A DNA stretch of 64,000 nt from Batrachochytrium dendrobatidis JAM81 (taxonomy: Eukaryota; Chytridiomycota; Chytridiomycetes; Rhizophydiales): positions 794,690 through 858,689 of the forward strand of contig NW_006281099.1 in NCBI RefSeq assembly GCF_000203795.2, written 5' to 3'. The translations under genes were made by a program, and so were the position numbers. Under the pieces are notes generated by a model. It had not been told where the DNA came from. It saw only the letters and a list, made by a program, of their open reading frames with translations, and searched no databases. Below are positions 51,234-63,693 of this stretch, piece after piece. Within the stretch, counting starts at the first letter, position 1; each line of letters begins with the position of its first letter.

Positions 51234-54200
51234 ATGTCTTCTCGAAAACACACTGCTAGCATTCAAAACAGCCACTATGTACCATCTGGCCTTGCTAGAG
51301 CTGCCTTTGTTGCTGCCTCAAATGGTCTTTCCATTGGTGCTGGTCCATCCTCCATTAAAACTGCCGATGGTCTCAAGTCCCGCGATAGTCGCTACTCTCT
51401 TGCTGCGTTATGGTCAATGGCTGCTGAGAACGATGTTGAGGTTGATGACGAGTTGACCAAAGGTATGCCTGTTTTTTCTCCTTGAATCTACACCTGCACT
51501 CTTTGTCCATTCATTTATCGTATGAACAGCGTATACTTGAAAGTCGAAACTGCTGCCATATGCACTATATTGGATTTTATCAGTGTATTGAGGCGTCCTG
51601 CTACTCAATTTAATGAAAATTGCCGCATGAATTGTGGCTACCGCTATCAGTTGCAGGTCGAACCGATTGTTGGAAATGTCCATGTATTACTGAGACAACA
51701 ATTCAATTTTTGATTCGATATGATCTTGCATTTGAATGATTGACAGACTTGCTAACTTTCATGGTAAACTCTTTAAACTGCAAAAAGCCCAGAAAAAACT
51801 GCGTGATCTCAAACTCAGAATATCTTCTCAATCTAAACGTAATTTTGTTCTTGAACGAGATGTCCGCTATCTTGATTCTAGAATTGCACTTCTCATTCAA
51901 AATCGCATGGCTCTGTCCGAAGTAAGTATATACGATAATACCTTGTTGATTTGTAAAATTTTGCGTCGCTTTAGTTTTATTAAATCGTTTCATGTTTGAC
52001 TTGTTTTGAATTCTATAGCAGCAAGAAGTTGCAAGCCACCTTGAAGAACTTGAAATGGGAGAGGGTCACATTCCAGACGATCGTCGTCGCCAAGTAAGTG
52101 ACCTATTTAGTTTTTCGGATGATTTTGGAAAACACAGGACCAATACTTGGTGCCATTGAGCCTATCTAATACCTTGGCCCTTTATTTTTTATTTAGCTGT
52201 ATGCCAATTTATTTTATCTATTACAATCAGAGCCTCGTCACATTGCTGGTCTTGCAAGAATTGTCAGCCTCTCTGAAATTGATACGCTTTTGCAAACGGT
52301 CATGTTTACTATTTTTGGAAACCAATATGAGGCTCGTGAAGAATATTTGTTACTTTCCATGTTCCAGGTACAACATCGAGTTTTTTATTACTTGGCATGC
52401 ATTATTGGATTCTATGCACTCATCACTTTGCACAGAATGTATTGTCAGCAGAATTTGAAGGCGCAACAGATTTTGGAAGTTTAATGCGTGCAAACACTCC
52501 GATTTCTCGAATGATGACAACTTATACTAGGTGGGTTTGATCTCCTATGGCGATTGCTAGATTATGAAAGTAAATGCACTAATACTATACACCTAGACGT
52601 GGGCCAGGACAATCATATCTTAAGAATGTGTTGGCAGAGCGCTTAAACAAAATGATCGAGTTGAAAGACTTGGATTTGGAGATCAATCCATTAAAGGTTT
52701 ATGATCAAATGATCAAGGACATTGAGATTGCGACAGGTCAAACATGCAATCTGCCTCGTGGAATTACTGCCGAAGCAGCACTAAAAAATACGGATGTTCA
52801 AGCCATCATTGCACCTCGGGTCAGGACATTGATTGAAATTGGAAACTCATTTCTTGCTGTTATTATGAACTCTTTAAAGCAAGTGCCATACGGCATTCGA
52901 TGGATATGCAAGCAGATTCGCTCATTGACAAAAGTTTGTGTTGATAATCCAATGTGATGCATATTGTACGCATGCATTTGACTGACTAGTATTACTAAAT
53001 TAGAGAAAATATTCGGATGCAAGCGATTCTCAAATATGCTCACTTATTGGTGGCTTCTTCATGCTTCGATTCATTAACCCTGCTATTGTTACCCCACAAG
53101 CATATATAATTGTGGATGGAACACCCCAAAAAAACACTCGTCGCACTTTAACATTGGTATGAATTAGATGATATGTATATCAGTCTGTTCAGTGCTGGCT
53201 TCATTCAACTTTTTCTAGAATACTAAATAGTTTGCTTTTTGAAAAACTTTACCTGGCTTTGTACCATTAGCTTGCTAAATTGCTACAGAATCTAGCCAAT
53301 AAGCCTTCCTACGCCAAGGAACCCTACATGATGGCACTTGCACCGTTTATCGAGCACAACAAACCAATCTTCAATCAGTTTTTGAATGAATTGTGTGAGA
53401 TTGGAGATTTTAATGAATCACTCGAGGTGGGATTGTTTTGGCTGCATTGGCTGTTTATCAAGTGCTGTGGCATCTCACCTTTATTTTTATAAACTCTTAT
53501 GCTTTAGATGGAACAATATATCGCTCTTTCTAAAAAGGAAATTGATCTTAACATTACAATGAACGAAATTCACAATACGCACGGTCTTCTTGCACAGCAT
53601 ATGGATATTCTTGCAAGTATACACTTTACCAATTGGAATTCAATACGTGAATACTGACTGCTGATCTATTTTATTTGATCTAAACTACAGTGCCCTGATG
53701 AAGAAAGTCATTTGCGCATTTGTCTGGTTGATCTTGGTCCTGCGCCGCCCCAAGTGCCCCGTTTGGAAAATAAACAGATTTCACTGCAACTGTTTTCACG
53801 GTGGGATCAGACTAACCAAGTAGAGACCCCGTCAGCAGCCGGCGCTGATCAGCAGACATATGGAGATTTTTTGTATATGGACACCAAGGCGTTGTTTGTG
53901 CAAATTCTACGTTTGGCGCCTGGTCTGGCATCTCAAAAACCTGTTATGCTAGGCAAGGTAGTGGAGTTTGCTGCCACATCGCGTGACGCTGCTCTTGTTC
54001 GTAAAGGTCTAAAGATTGGCGATATGCTTCTAGAACTGGAACGGCTTGGTTTGGTGGATGCTAGTAACGGCCATAGTCTCATGGTTGAAGAAATCCTCAA
54101 AGAACTTGTACATCTTGGTAACCTCAAGGACAAGATAAACACGGAAATGGAGTCTCTTGAGGCTGTATACAAGACCATTCAAGACCATAACGACTATCTT

Positions 54201-54725
54201 CGATCACAGCTAGAAACATACAAAGCATACCTGTACAATGTTCGTAACAACAGTGGTATATCTGCCAAGAAAACAGCACATCACAAGAACATGGCGCCTA
54301 TAAAGTTTACCCATCAGAAACTGGAACAGGAAGGAATCATTGTTGAAAGCAATATTCCCGAGAATAGGTATGTGCTGCTGCCTGTATTTTGTTGTGCTAA
54401 AACTTACACTATTTTGGTGACTATAGACGCTCGAATATATACTTTACGATATCGTCGCCAAATCCTGGAACTTATATGATTGCACTATGTTTTAAAGGTA
54501 TATTCAAACTACTGAATGTCCCTAAAAGTATACATGCCGATTGCTTTTCTGATCCAAACATTTTACTTTGCAGGTCGTGACAAGCCAATTTTGGAAATGG
54601 ATTTAAAGCTTGACGATCTTCTTGAAAAGCAGCAGCTTGGCGTACAAACACTTGATGTGGAATATGTGACACTTAGTGTAGCCAAGATGCTTGCATTGCT
54701 CAATAACTCATTCAACAAGAAATGA
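51234..54725 (+). CDS. Ras GTPase-activating protein, Gap1/Sar1 (IQGAP-type C-terminus)
   Basis: This protein accelerates GTP hydrolysis by Ras-family GTPases. The start ATG is 51234 ([20 protein letters not shown]). Early exons encode a coiled segment ([19 protein letters not shown] and [20 protein letters not shown]). The RasGAP domain runs [40 protein letters not shown], then [17 protein letters not shown] with the arginine finger in [24 protein letters not shown], and the [19 protein letters not shown] block (FLR motif). The C-terminal RasGAP_C domain ([33 protein letters not shown]) is shared with IQGAP and S. pombe Gap1. No IQ motifs or calponin domain precede it, so it is the short Gap1 type. 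About 11 exons; TGA 54723-54725. Confidence 0.9.
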
Positions 54726-54864
54726 AGAATATATTCTCAGTCATGTGGAGTAACTGATTCATTTGTTTAGCGTTATTACTTTTGATTGTGATTTGCACGC
54801 ATGACAAAATCTGACACTGCCAATTGGTGATTATATTGACAGCTTGAGCAACTTGATGGGTTTA

Positions 54865-55320
54865 CAGCTGTATTCACATAAGATGGAATACTAAATAAGA
54901 GTCAAAACACAATACAACCACTCATGTTTTCAACTATTGAGCCTTTACTATTTCTATCATAGATTTATAAACAAGCATTGAGGTTTAGATGAGAGTTGCA
55001 GTCATTGACGTATGAAAATACAGATTGTAAATGCGTCTGTTATTTTTACATGTAGATATATTGCCGCTACATCTATATTGGAATGGATATCAATGTACGA
55101 ATCTAAAAGCATTCAAAAATCTGGCAATTCTAAATGCATTGCAATAAACACCAAGCTTTGCAATGCGTCCTATATACTCTACTTGTTTATTACAAAGCCA
55201 GTCAGAAAGACAAATGGATGTTCAGCTACTATTGTTCTAATCGCGCTTCCTCCAATAACTATCGATCCAAGTGAGCACCACCCGCAATGTGAATATAATC
55301 TTGAAGGATTAGAACAGTAA
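54865..55320. mobile_element. R1 left terminus I with downstream decayed sequence
   Basis: The left TIR cagctgtattcacataagat begins 140 bp after the RasGAP stop and is followed by gaatactaaataagag, as in other copies. No right TIR is recognised. Downstream, at about 55085, the 12-mer tggatatcaatg and flanking bases match the decayed ORF at 63.1 kb. An open frame of 102 codons (55012-55320) has no recognisable domain and is probably a remnant. The right boundary is arbitrary. Confidence 0.4.
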
Positions 55321-55396
55321 TCTGACCAAAAAATTTGCTTTACCCGATAGTATAAAATAGTTTTGCTTGACTTGGAAACACAGCTGTATGTCCATC

Positions 55397-57196
55397 ATGG
55401 CTACAGATGCCAGACAGTATGTGTACATTGGTATTTTCTAGAGCATACATTCAGATTTATATATGTTCTATACCCACAACTGTTATGACTTTGGGGTGTA
55501 TTTTATATATTGCTGAAACACTCTAATCATGCATTGCCATCCATCATGCTCTGATTTAATAAAACCTTGTCCATGTTTTGAATGATAGAGCTGTACTGGA
55601 CAAGCAACGCTCCAAAGAGATAGATAGCATAATTGCCAAAGAGCGCGCACTGTTGAATAAATACCACGACCCCAAGATTCTATTACTAGGCAGTGGCGAT
55701 AGTGGAAAGTCCACCTTTGTTAAACAGTTGCGCATTCTTCATGGAGGAGGGTATTTTGAAGATGAGCGCAAGTCTTTTCGTCCAATCATCTTGGAGAACA
55801 TTCGTGATGCCATTGTAACGCTTATTACTGCCGCCTCTGAAAACAATTTCGAAATTAAAAGCGACGAGACCAAGGTATGTTTTATATTTCCTGCTACTAG
55901 TGGGTATAGTAATACTTTGAGATGTAAACACATGTCGAATATACATTGCTGGATAAACAAAACCTGGCATGATGTTTCAATGTGCTATTTCCAAAAGTTA
56001 ACATTAGCATGTTTATTCGTGGTATCATATTTTAATCTACACCGAATATACTGACTGGTGACAATGATCAAATATATAGGCACGAATTAAAACTATTTTT
56101 GAACATTACAGAATCGGCAAGGATGCACTTTCAATCTTTAAGTTAAACAACAAAATGACTGAAACGATCCATGCTGTTTGGCAGGATCCAGATATTCAAA
56201 ACGTGTATTCCAAGCGTGCAACTCTTGAAAAAAAAGCAATGATTCCAGACAATACTCAGTTGTGAGTATTGCAACGGTTTATGTAATTTGGCTTATCCAA
56301 TCATGTGTTATGGTCAATGTTAGATGCTTATATCAATCTTTTATTGTACTCTTGTAACTGTTGGGTCATCTCAATACTACAATAGTTTTCTAGATCGTGT
56401 TACAAACTTTTCAGACCTGTCGTATCTCCCGAGCAACGATGGTTGGTTTATGGAGGATAACTGTACATAGTTGGGCAATGCCCATTCACTTGGTACAGAC
56501 CATGCTTTACACTTTAATAACACGAATGTGTTTTGTTTTAGACATTTTATACTCTAGAACCATGACGGTCGCAATCACGGAAACCAATTTTAGTATTGAA
56601 AACACCAAGTATCGGTTTTTTGATGTGGGTGGACAGCAAAAGTATCGAAAGCAATGGGCTCCGTATTTTGACACTGTAGACAGTATTCTTTTCATTGCCT
56701 CTGTTGCATCTTATGATCAGTTTTTAGTAGAAGACCCAGCCATTAATCGCATGGCCGATGCAATCCAGCTGTTTGGTGAGATAGCACACAATGTCCTTCT
56801 TCACCATATCCCATTGACGCTGTTTCTCAACAAAAAAGATATATTTGAAGCAAAGCTTTTGTACTCGGATGTCATTAAGCATTTTCCCGACTTCAAGGGC
56901 AGTCCAGGAAATGTCAAGCATGCTGCCAGGTTTTTCCAAAAGCAGTTTGAATCGGCATGCATGGACCAAAATAAGCAAGTCTATATTCATTTTACCTGCT
57001 GCACAGATACAGAGGCAATGGATATTATTGTGATTACCGTCATGTATGTATTCATTCTGCCATTTGAACCTCACCACCCGATATACAGTATTCTGATGGT
57101 CACTAACTGTATTTGAAATGTATAATGCTATAAATCTATCCATTGATCAGTCAAGTTATGCTCAAAAAAGAGTTTCAAAATATTGGTATGCTGTAG
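55397..57196 (+). CDS. Heterotrimeric G-protein alpha subunit 1
   Basis: A GTP-switch subunit coupling receptors to effectors at the membrane. The best start is ATG 55397 in a tiny exon (MATDARQ, donor CA|GTATGT), joined to AVLDKQRSKEIDSIIAKERA. G1 P-loop: LLLGSGDSGKSTFVKQLRIL. An exon gives FLDRVTNFSDLSYLPSND, then DILYSRTMTVAITETNF with the conserved Arg/Thr of switch I. Switch II is FFDVGGQQKYRKQWAPYF with the catalytic Gln. G4 is LTLFLNKKDIFEAKL and G5 FTCCTDTEAMD. The last exon gives VIQVMLKKEFQNIGML, TAG 57194-57196. The canonical N-myristoylation Gly2 is missing and TCCT replaces the usual TCAT. The first of three tandem paralogues. Confidence 0.9.
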
Positions 57197-57269
57197 CTCA
57201 GCGGCAGACAATAAAAATAAAACATCAAGGTTGAAGATAAAAGGGATAGAGTTTTATTATGAGGACTTG

Positions 57270-57660
57270 ATTACCCATTTGTAAAATTGTGTGATTGGTT
57301 AGATTAGCGTGCAGACCATATATAGGTGAAATACCAAAGATTGTGTTGGAACAAGGCCAACACCAAGATCAGTAAGCAGTCTCTGCTAGATCAAATGTGC
57401 AGCATTATCCTATATTGAATCAACAGGATTGCCAGATCGTTCAGTAAACTGGTCGTGTCAACAAAAGTCAGATTGCCGCTATAATACAGAAAACACAATA
57501 AATGCTCGCGCCACTCAATCAGTAGACAGTCTACCGACATTTTCAAAACACAATATTGCCAAATTCAGCTGCACACAAAAGTGTGATTGAATGAACTCTG
57601 AATGAGTACTTGCCAAACACATTATATAGACTGATGGTTGCTGACAACCTCTCACTCATC
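57270..57660. repeat. R2 dispersed repeat, copy c
   Basis: The longest R2 copy. It matches copy a through the blocks tttgtaaaattgtg, accaaagattgtgttgg, gtgtcaacaaaagtcagatt, cagtagacagtctaccgaca, cacacaaaagtgtg and aaacacattatatagactg. No ORF. It lies between G-alpha 1 and G-alpha 2, ending about 370 bp before the latter's start. Confidence 0.7.
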
Positions 57661-58031
57661 TTCGTTCTCATGTCCTCGACCATCAGCTGTGATTGTCAAC
57701 ACCAACCCAATGAAATCACGCTCAAATAAAAATATCTCATGTCACGTGAAATGATTTAGAAGCATCGTGGCGATTTGGAAACCCGAAATCTGACATTTTA
57801 AAGCCACTTTCCTTCATTGCCATTTGAATTACATTTATCAAAATGAGGTAATACACTGTTTTTGTTAGTTGAGATACGAATACGTCGTGTCGGCAGTAAT
57901 GACACTTGGTATCAAGATGTTCCCAACCTTGTATACTGTTAGTGAAGAGTCTTAATTTATTTTGTTGTGTACACTCCTGCATTCAAAACATCAACTCATG
58001 TTCCCATGTCGGCAATTGAAAACCCATTTAA

Positions 58032-59635
58032 ATGATACCATCAAGTGGATCATCTACTCCTACGACTACAAGAGCAGAGCAAGCGAGAGTAAGCCGAGAA
58101 ATAGATGCTATGCTTGCTCGAGAAAAAGAATCAATACTCAAGCGAACAAACAAAGAGCCAAAGATTCTATTACTAGGCAGTGGTGATAGTGGCAAGACGA
58201 CATTTATGAAGCAGCTCAAAATTATACATGGTGGAGGCTACTCAAATTCTGAACGTGCAAGTTTTAGACCAATACTTCATAGTAATCTTTGTGATTCAAT
58301 ACATGCGCTTATTCTTGCCTCGGAGCAGCTTCGGATATCGCCAAAAGATACTGTGATTGAGGTAGATGACTCTAGTCTTCTGAAATATAGAGTTTAAGGG
58401 AGTTTTTGCCAACCCAAAAACGGTAGTTTCGTGTTAAATTAACAAGTCTTGATCAATATAGGAAGTCATGATCAAATTGCTCGATTTTTGTCAGACAAAA
58501 GACCAACTTGTGACTTTGGAGATTGCAGAGCTTATGAGCCAGTTTTTTCATGATGAAAATATTGCAAGTATCTTGCCGCTACCCGCCTTTTCAAACATTA
58601 TGATCCAGGATACAGCGGCCTAGTAAGCATTTGCCAATAATCCAGTATACTGCTTTTAAGCAATTATGATTGGCTCTCAACGAAAAATTTAATATATGCC
58701 GCATTGTGATATGTATCCTTGTAATTTAGCTTCTTGTCCAACGTAAAGGAGTTTTCAAAAGAAGAATACCTGCCCACCGATCAAGGTAATCGCAAAACAA
58801 ACGGCAACTAAAAGCATCAGTATAATGCATTATTGGTAGGTTTCAAATTAGCTGTGCTAACCTACGTGCTACTTTGATAGATATTCTCAATCTTCGACTA
58901 CCCACATCACAAATTACAGCAACAATTTTCCACATTAACAGCTTCGACTTTCATATCTATGATATTGGCGGACAGATTAAACATCGCAAGCAGTGGACAC
59001 CCTATTTCGATAAAGTAAACCAGATTATATTTTTTATTTCACTTGCTTCATATGATCAAGTGCTTGCCGAAGACCCAACCATCAACCGAATGCATGACGC
59101 TTTGGATTTATTCGAAAAGATTTGCAATAATCCATTATTGAAGCATATTCCAATCACACTTTTCTTGAACAAGAAGGATCTATTTGAGAAAAAGCTGCTG
59201 AAATCAAAAGTCAAGCAACAGTTTCCGGATTACGCCAAAGGTATATAGTTTTCAATGAGTTGGGTGATGCGTGCTAAATGATCTGAGACTTGGAGTACGA
59301 GACTTGTTGAGATTCATGTCTGTTGAATTATAGAAAACACACTCAAGTATGCATCAAGATACTTTGAAAAAAAGTTTTTGGCGCAATATAACACAAAAGG
59401 GTTGTCGGAGGATGATATCAAGCCGATATTTACTCACATTACATGTTGCACTGATACTCAAGCAATGGCCTTTATCATCTCCAATGTGATGTAAGTCTAT
59501 GGTTAATATCTAAATTGAGTGGCTTTACAATTGCCTAAATACCAAGACGCCAATTTAATCATGAATCAACTTTGAATATCACTATACAGTCAGGCGATGC
59601 TTGTAAAAGATTTAAAGTCTGGAGGGTTGATGTAG
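58032..59635 (+). CDS. Heterotrimeric G-protein alpha subunit 2
   Basis: The start ATG is 58032, reading MIPSSGSSTPTTTRAEQARV then SREIDAMLAREKESILKRT. P-loop: LLLGSGDSGKTTFMKQLKII followed by HGGGY. The helical domain includes EVMIKLLDFCQTKDQLVTLE. After FSKEEYLPTDQ comes ILNLRLPTSQITATIFHINS (switch I Arg and Thr kept, the usual TTG replaced by TSQ). Switch II is IYDIGGQIKHRKQWTPYF; G4 ITLFLNKKDLFEKKL; G5 ITCCTDTQAMA. The final exon is VIQAMLVKDLKSGGLM, TAG 59633-59635. There is neither Gly2 nor any Cys near the N-terminus, so ordinary myristoylation/palmitoylation is not encoded. Six or seven exons. Spaced about 835 bp from G-alpha 1 with repeat R2c between. Confidence 0.9.
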
Positions 59636-60698
59636 TTTAGTCCTACTGCCAATCCGGGAAAATCAAATACCAATAGAAAATATTGAGCAAATCTCTTGTT
59701 TCCGAATTAAAACTATTTGAATACTTTAACGACCCGCTCCTTTATTCAAGATCCGAGCTGCTACTTCATACAAATTCGCGTAAGCAGGGTTGCCGTGCAT
59801 TTTGAACAGCTGTAGTGTAAGTATAGGTTTGGATTTACGGTTTCTTGGAATGTGTCAAGTCTTGGCCATACCGAATAATTTGGAATGAAGAACAGCCCTG
59901 TGCTCTACTTGTTTATTTCTTTAAGCATATGCCCAAACCATAGCATAGTTGTAGCAACTGATTCAAAATGGCAGTTAAAAAGGCGCTTTTGAATATACCA
60001 AGCCAATGACTTTGCATATATTTGCTTGTAGCAAAACCATGAATGTGCTTGGCTGGGTTGCTGGGAGTGATACTTGCTTGGTGTGCTACAAGTGCAGTGG
60101 CCATTCTTGGCAGTACTTGGTCCAGACTTGACTGTTTAATCAGTGCTACCTTTGAAGATGTTTCCTTTGATCTGTTCTGGCTAAATATGCATAAGTGGAC
60201 AGTCGTCTGCATGTCAAGACATCTGAATAGTCAATTGAGGTGCTGATTGCCACACTATCAATCATCTCTTCATGTTCAGCACTCACTTGGATTGAAACAC
60301 AATGGCTCTCGCTTTGACTAGAGTGTGGCAATGCATTTATTGCGGGCCACACTGGGATAAGACTGCAGCCAGATGTGTAGAAAACTGGCGATCTCCCTAT
60401 ATAGATTGTCTGATTCTAAACTGACCGCTTCAACTAAAATACCAACTTTTCCCCTTGCCCAGATAGGTGCGTTGTCATAGTTTTACAATGAAGCCTGAAG
60501 ACCAGTCTATTCAAAGCATGTAGGTTTTATAAATTCTATACTATCCGAATGTGTGGTATGCCGTTATATCCAAAAATAATGCATTTCACAGAGGCTTGCT
60601 ATATAGCCATGATTGAATCTTGGCAGTTCGAATGCCAAACTTGTTTAGCGCATGCCACTTTATCTATACTATTATACCACTTTAATCGTTTGTTTTAG
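59636..60698. other. Spacer upstream of G-alpha 3; its first exon should lie here
   Basis: The G-alpha 3 coding exon at 60699 begins at an acceptor in phase 0 without an in-frame Met, so a start exon is expected upstream. The candidate ATG at 60488 (MKPEDQSIQSM) does not reach a phase-0 donor before a stop. No repeat-family match was seen. Confidence 0.35.
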
Positions 60699-62315
60699 AC
60701 TGTAAAGCATGCTGACTTTGAACATCAATACAGTTTAGCTGCACAGAATCGCCACTCTTTAGAAATTGACCGGCAGATTGAAATTGACAGGCTGCGTCGG
60801 AATAAAATAAAGGAAGAGGTGCATGTTCTCATTTTAGGCAGCGGGGATAGTGGGAAAACCACCTTTCTAAAGCAAATTAAGATTCTGTATGGTGGTGCCT
60901 ATAAGGAAACAGAACGAAAAGCTTGTCGTTTTCAGATTCTGAAAAACATACGCGAGTCGGTAATGGCCATAATCGCCTTTTTGAATTTTGACGGGAGCAT
61001 GGACGATTTCTCCCATTTAAAAGTAGGATCTATTGTTTTGAGTAGTGGTTGGCGCTTTTTGAATTGTGTCTAAATATTGAGCAAGGTTGACTAGTATGCA
61101 TACATTTTATTAACATGTCAATATCTACCTTTATCTTGCGATGCAATTCATGCTTTTATAATATAGAAAAGTATCCAAGTAGTATCAGAGCATCTTAAAC
61201 AGCAAGAACCAGATGGAGTATGCAATATATCAGCAAATTGTGCTGTAGAGATTGAAATGCTTTGGAAAGATCCCAAATTGCAAGAGTATTTAAAAGAATT
61301 GGATAGAACAGAGCTTCAACTTCAAGATACTGCAGGATAGTAAGTTTTTAGTTTAAAATTAAATAGTTATGCAGGTTAAAACGCTGGTTATTTTGAGCCA
61401 GTTATTGACTATCTTTGTAGCTTTCTCTCCCAGGCATCAAAATATATTCCTGAAAGTTATCTTCCTGTCAACGATGGTAAGCTAGTAACATTATTTATCA
61501 TTAGAGTAGCATTTTATCTGCACTTGGATCAGCTGTTTTGATGCTACTTTTGAAATTCAAACTTCAAGACAGCTAATTTTTATTGCTGAAACGATCTTAC
61601 TAGATATTGTTCGCATTCGTAGTCCAACATCACAAATCACAGAAAGCATTTACACCATAGAAGGATCTGTTTTTCACTTTTTTGACGTTGGTGGTCAGCT
61701 GAAACATCGTAAACAATGGGCACCTTACTTTGATCACGTCAGTACAATCATTTTTGTCGTGTCTCTGGCTTGCTACGATCAAAATCTTGCTGAAGATGCA
61801 ACAGTCAATCGAATGCACGATGCACTTGAGCTATTTGAAGGTGTATGCAATAATCCACTTTTGAAAAAAATATCAGTGACACTTTTTTTAAACAAGAAGG
61901 ACCTTTTCGAGACAAAAATAGCAACCGTTCCAATCAACAATTACTTTCCAGATTTTCTAGGTATCAAAAGTTGCCTGAATCAGTGTTTTTAAGCCGCACA
62001 TATTTTAACCCAATATCAACCTTGATGGTTCTCTAGAATTGAACACTACTTTAAAGAAAGGTTCTAAATTCTTTGATAGAAAGTTCCGGTATACTCTTTT
62101 GGACGATGAAACAGGATCAGATCACCAGCGTAACGTGTTTACATACGTTACATGCTGTACAGATACGAATACAATGGAGATTATTATTCTCACCGTAATG
62201 TAGGTTGAATTCGTCTACTCTATCTGTAAATGTCGAGCAGAACTAACTGTGGTCTGATTAAAACTATAGGAGCTCTATTATGCAAAAAAATTTGAGCTCG
62301 ATTGGACTCCAGTAA
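60699..62315 (+). CDS. Heterotrimeric G-protein alpha subunit 3, start exon unresolved
   Basis: The first recognisable exon starts at an acceptor (gttttag|act) and reads TVKHADFEHQYSLAAQNRHS then LEIDRQIEIDRLRRNKIKEE. P-loop: LILGSGDSGKTTFLKQIKIL. Later exons give KSIQVVSEHLKQQEPDG, FLSQASKYIPESYLPVND, then IVRIRSPTSQITESIYTIEG (switch I), FFDVGGQLKHRKQWAPYF (switch II), VTLFLNKKDLFETKI (G4), and VFTYVTCCTDTNTMEIIILT (G5). The last exon, MSSIMQKNLSSIGLQ, ends at TAA 62313-62315. Every exon after the first is intact with good splice sites and no internal stop, which argues for a working gene whose 5' exon I could not place. It shares RxPTSQIT with G-alpha 2, so those two are probably the closest pair. 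Confidence 0.85.
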
Positions 62316-62895
62316 CCTCAAGTACAATATACTGATGGATTTATAAATGCAGTCTCGAGTCATTTTTTATTTGCAGGATTCTTTGGAGTGGTTGATACCT
62401 TTCATTAAAAATGAATTTATGGGTTTTATTTGACTCGTGGTCATAAATAATCGATCTGTTTGTAGTACCTTGTTTAGATGGATCAACGTAATTGATGATG
62501 GCTTTGCATATTCAAGTGATATACCAGCATTGATCATCGCACTAATTAGAGCTTTACCGATCAAGACTACACATTGCCTGTTAATCTAGTCATCACAACT
62601 AGTGGCAACGGGGATGGGAATGAAAATATAAAATAAGATGATCAGCAACCATCATCATTAATGTGTGTCATATGTTTGAAACAGTACTTGTGTAAATGTC
62701 ATTCAATCGCACTTTTGGGTCTGTTTTTGTTTGATGTTTTGCAAATATCAGTGGATTGTCTTGAAATAATATATGCAATCCTCTGTCTATGCATTTACCT
62801 TTAAATGTCGATAGTTTTTATTATATTGGTATCAGGAAAAATGGAAGATGTGTAATATTACAACTGTAATATCTGAGCAAATCACTACCTAAATA
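62316..62895. other. Spacer between G-alpha 3 and the decayed ORF
   Basis: 580 bp with no ORF, no R1 terminus and no R2 match recognised. Confidence 0.35.
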
Positions 62896-63693
62896 AAAGT
62901 TGCTACTCTCAGTGACACTGCTTTGTAAGACGAGCTCAAATTAATCAACAAAAACTCTATCAATACATTTGCAAGGACCATTGGACGTATTCGTTGTCTA
63001 GAAATTAGTTTTGATACTTTCAGAAGTGGAAGGGGATTTACTGTTGGAGAAGTTGCATTATCTGTCATTAATTCAGAAACACCTATCATGGTCAGTATGT
63101 AGTGAGTTCCTATATGGATATCAATGCAAGAATCAACTATCATTTACAAGTTTGAATTGAGAACCAACAATTGTACCAGCAGATCAATGTCAAAGTACTT
63201 GCAAATTAGGCAATTCATTGCACAGGACCGTTTTGCTCTTAAAAGCTACTTTCTGACTCGAAAAACCCGAGTCCTTCATAGAATGGCTAGACAAGTCGCT
63301 AACCTTGGACGTCGAGGCAAAAGCGACAAGGACTTTGAAGACATACGAATTGCAAGGAGAAAGAACAAGACTGGAGAGGTTGAACAGAAAACAAACAAGG
63401 CAGAGCGATTGCCATTACACAAGCCACGTCCATACATTGGGTTTGTCATTGGATACGTTGGCTTTACACACAACCAAGGAATATCTGGCACGATCATGGC
63501 ACTAAAGAGACTCTTGTATTCTAATATCAGATACGTTCGCGTTCTAGTTCAACATATTTCAGGAATGCAACTCATATGCCAGTCACCCAGTATTTGGAGA
63601 AAAGGAAAGTTGGAAGTTGAACAAATGTCAAGAATGTGGAATGTATTGGAACAGAAATATGAACATTTGCTCTATATTTTTGTACAAGAATGA
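62896..63693 (+). pseudogene. Decayed ORF, possibly from a TnpB/Fanzor-type mobile element
   Basis: One frame reads as protein-like sequence for about 265 codons but is interrupted by TAA at about 62926 and TAG-TGA at 63100-63105. Segments read INKNSINTFARTIGRIRCLE, FDTFRSGRGFTVGEVALSVI, then after the stops LTRKTRVLHRMARQVANLG, a basic stretch (KDFEDIRIARRKNKTGEVEQ), PYIGFVIGYVGFTHNQGISG, IMALKRLLYSNIRYVRVLVQ, and KGKLEVEQMSRM. The basic helix, then a GxxGFxHNxxISG block, then ALKRLL and a short strand recall the C-terminal half of OrfB/TnpB-like nucleases, but the expected catalytic acids and zinc-finger Cys pairs are not preserved, so this is a tentative family guess. An R1 right terminus stands 80-110 bp downstream. 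Confidence 0.4.

Noticed and set aside
56724..57143. Minus-strand ORF of 139 codons
   Set aside because: Antisense to the switch II to G5 region of G-alpha 1.
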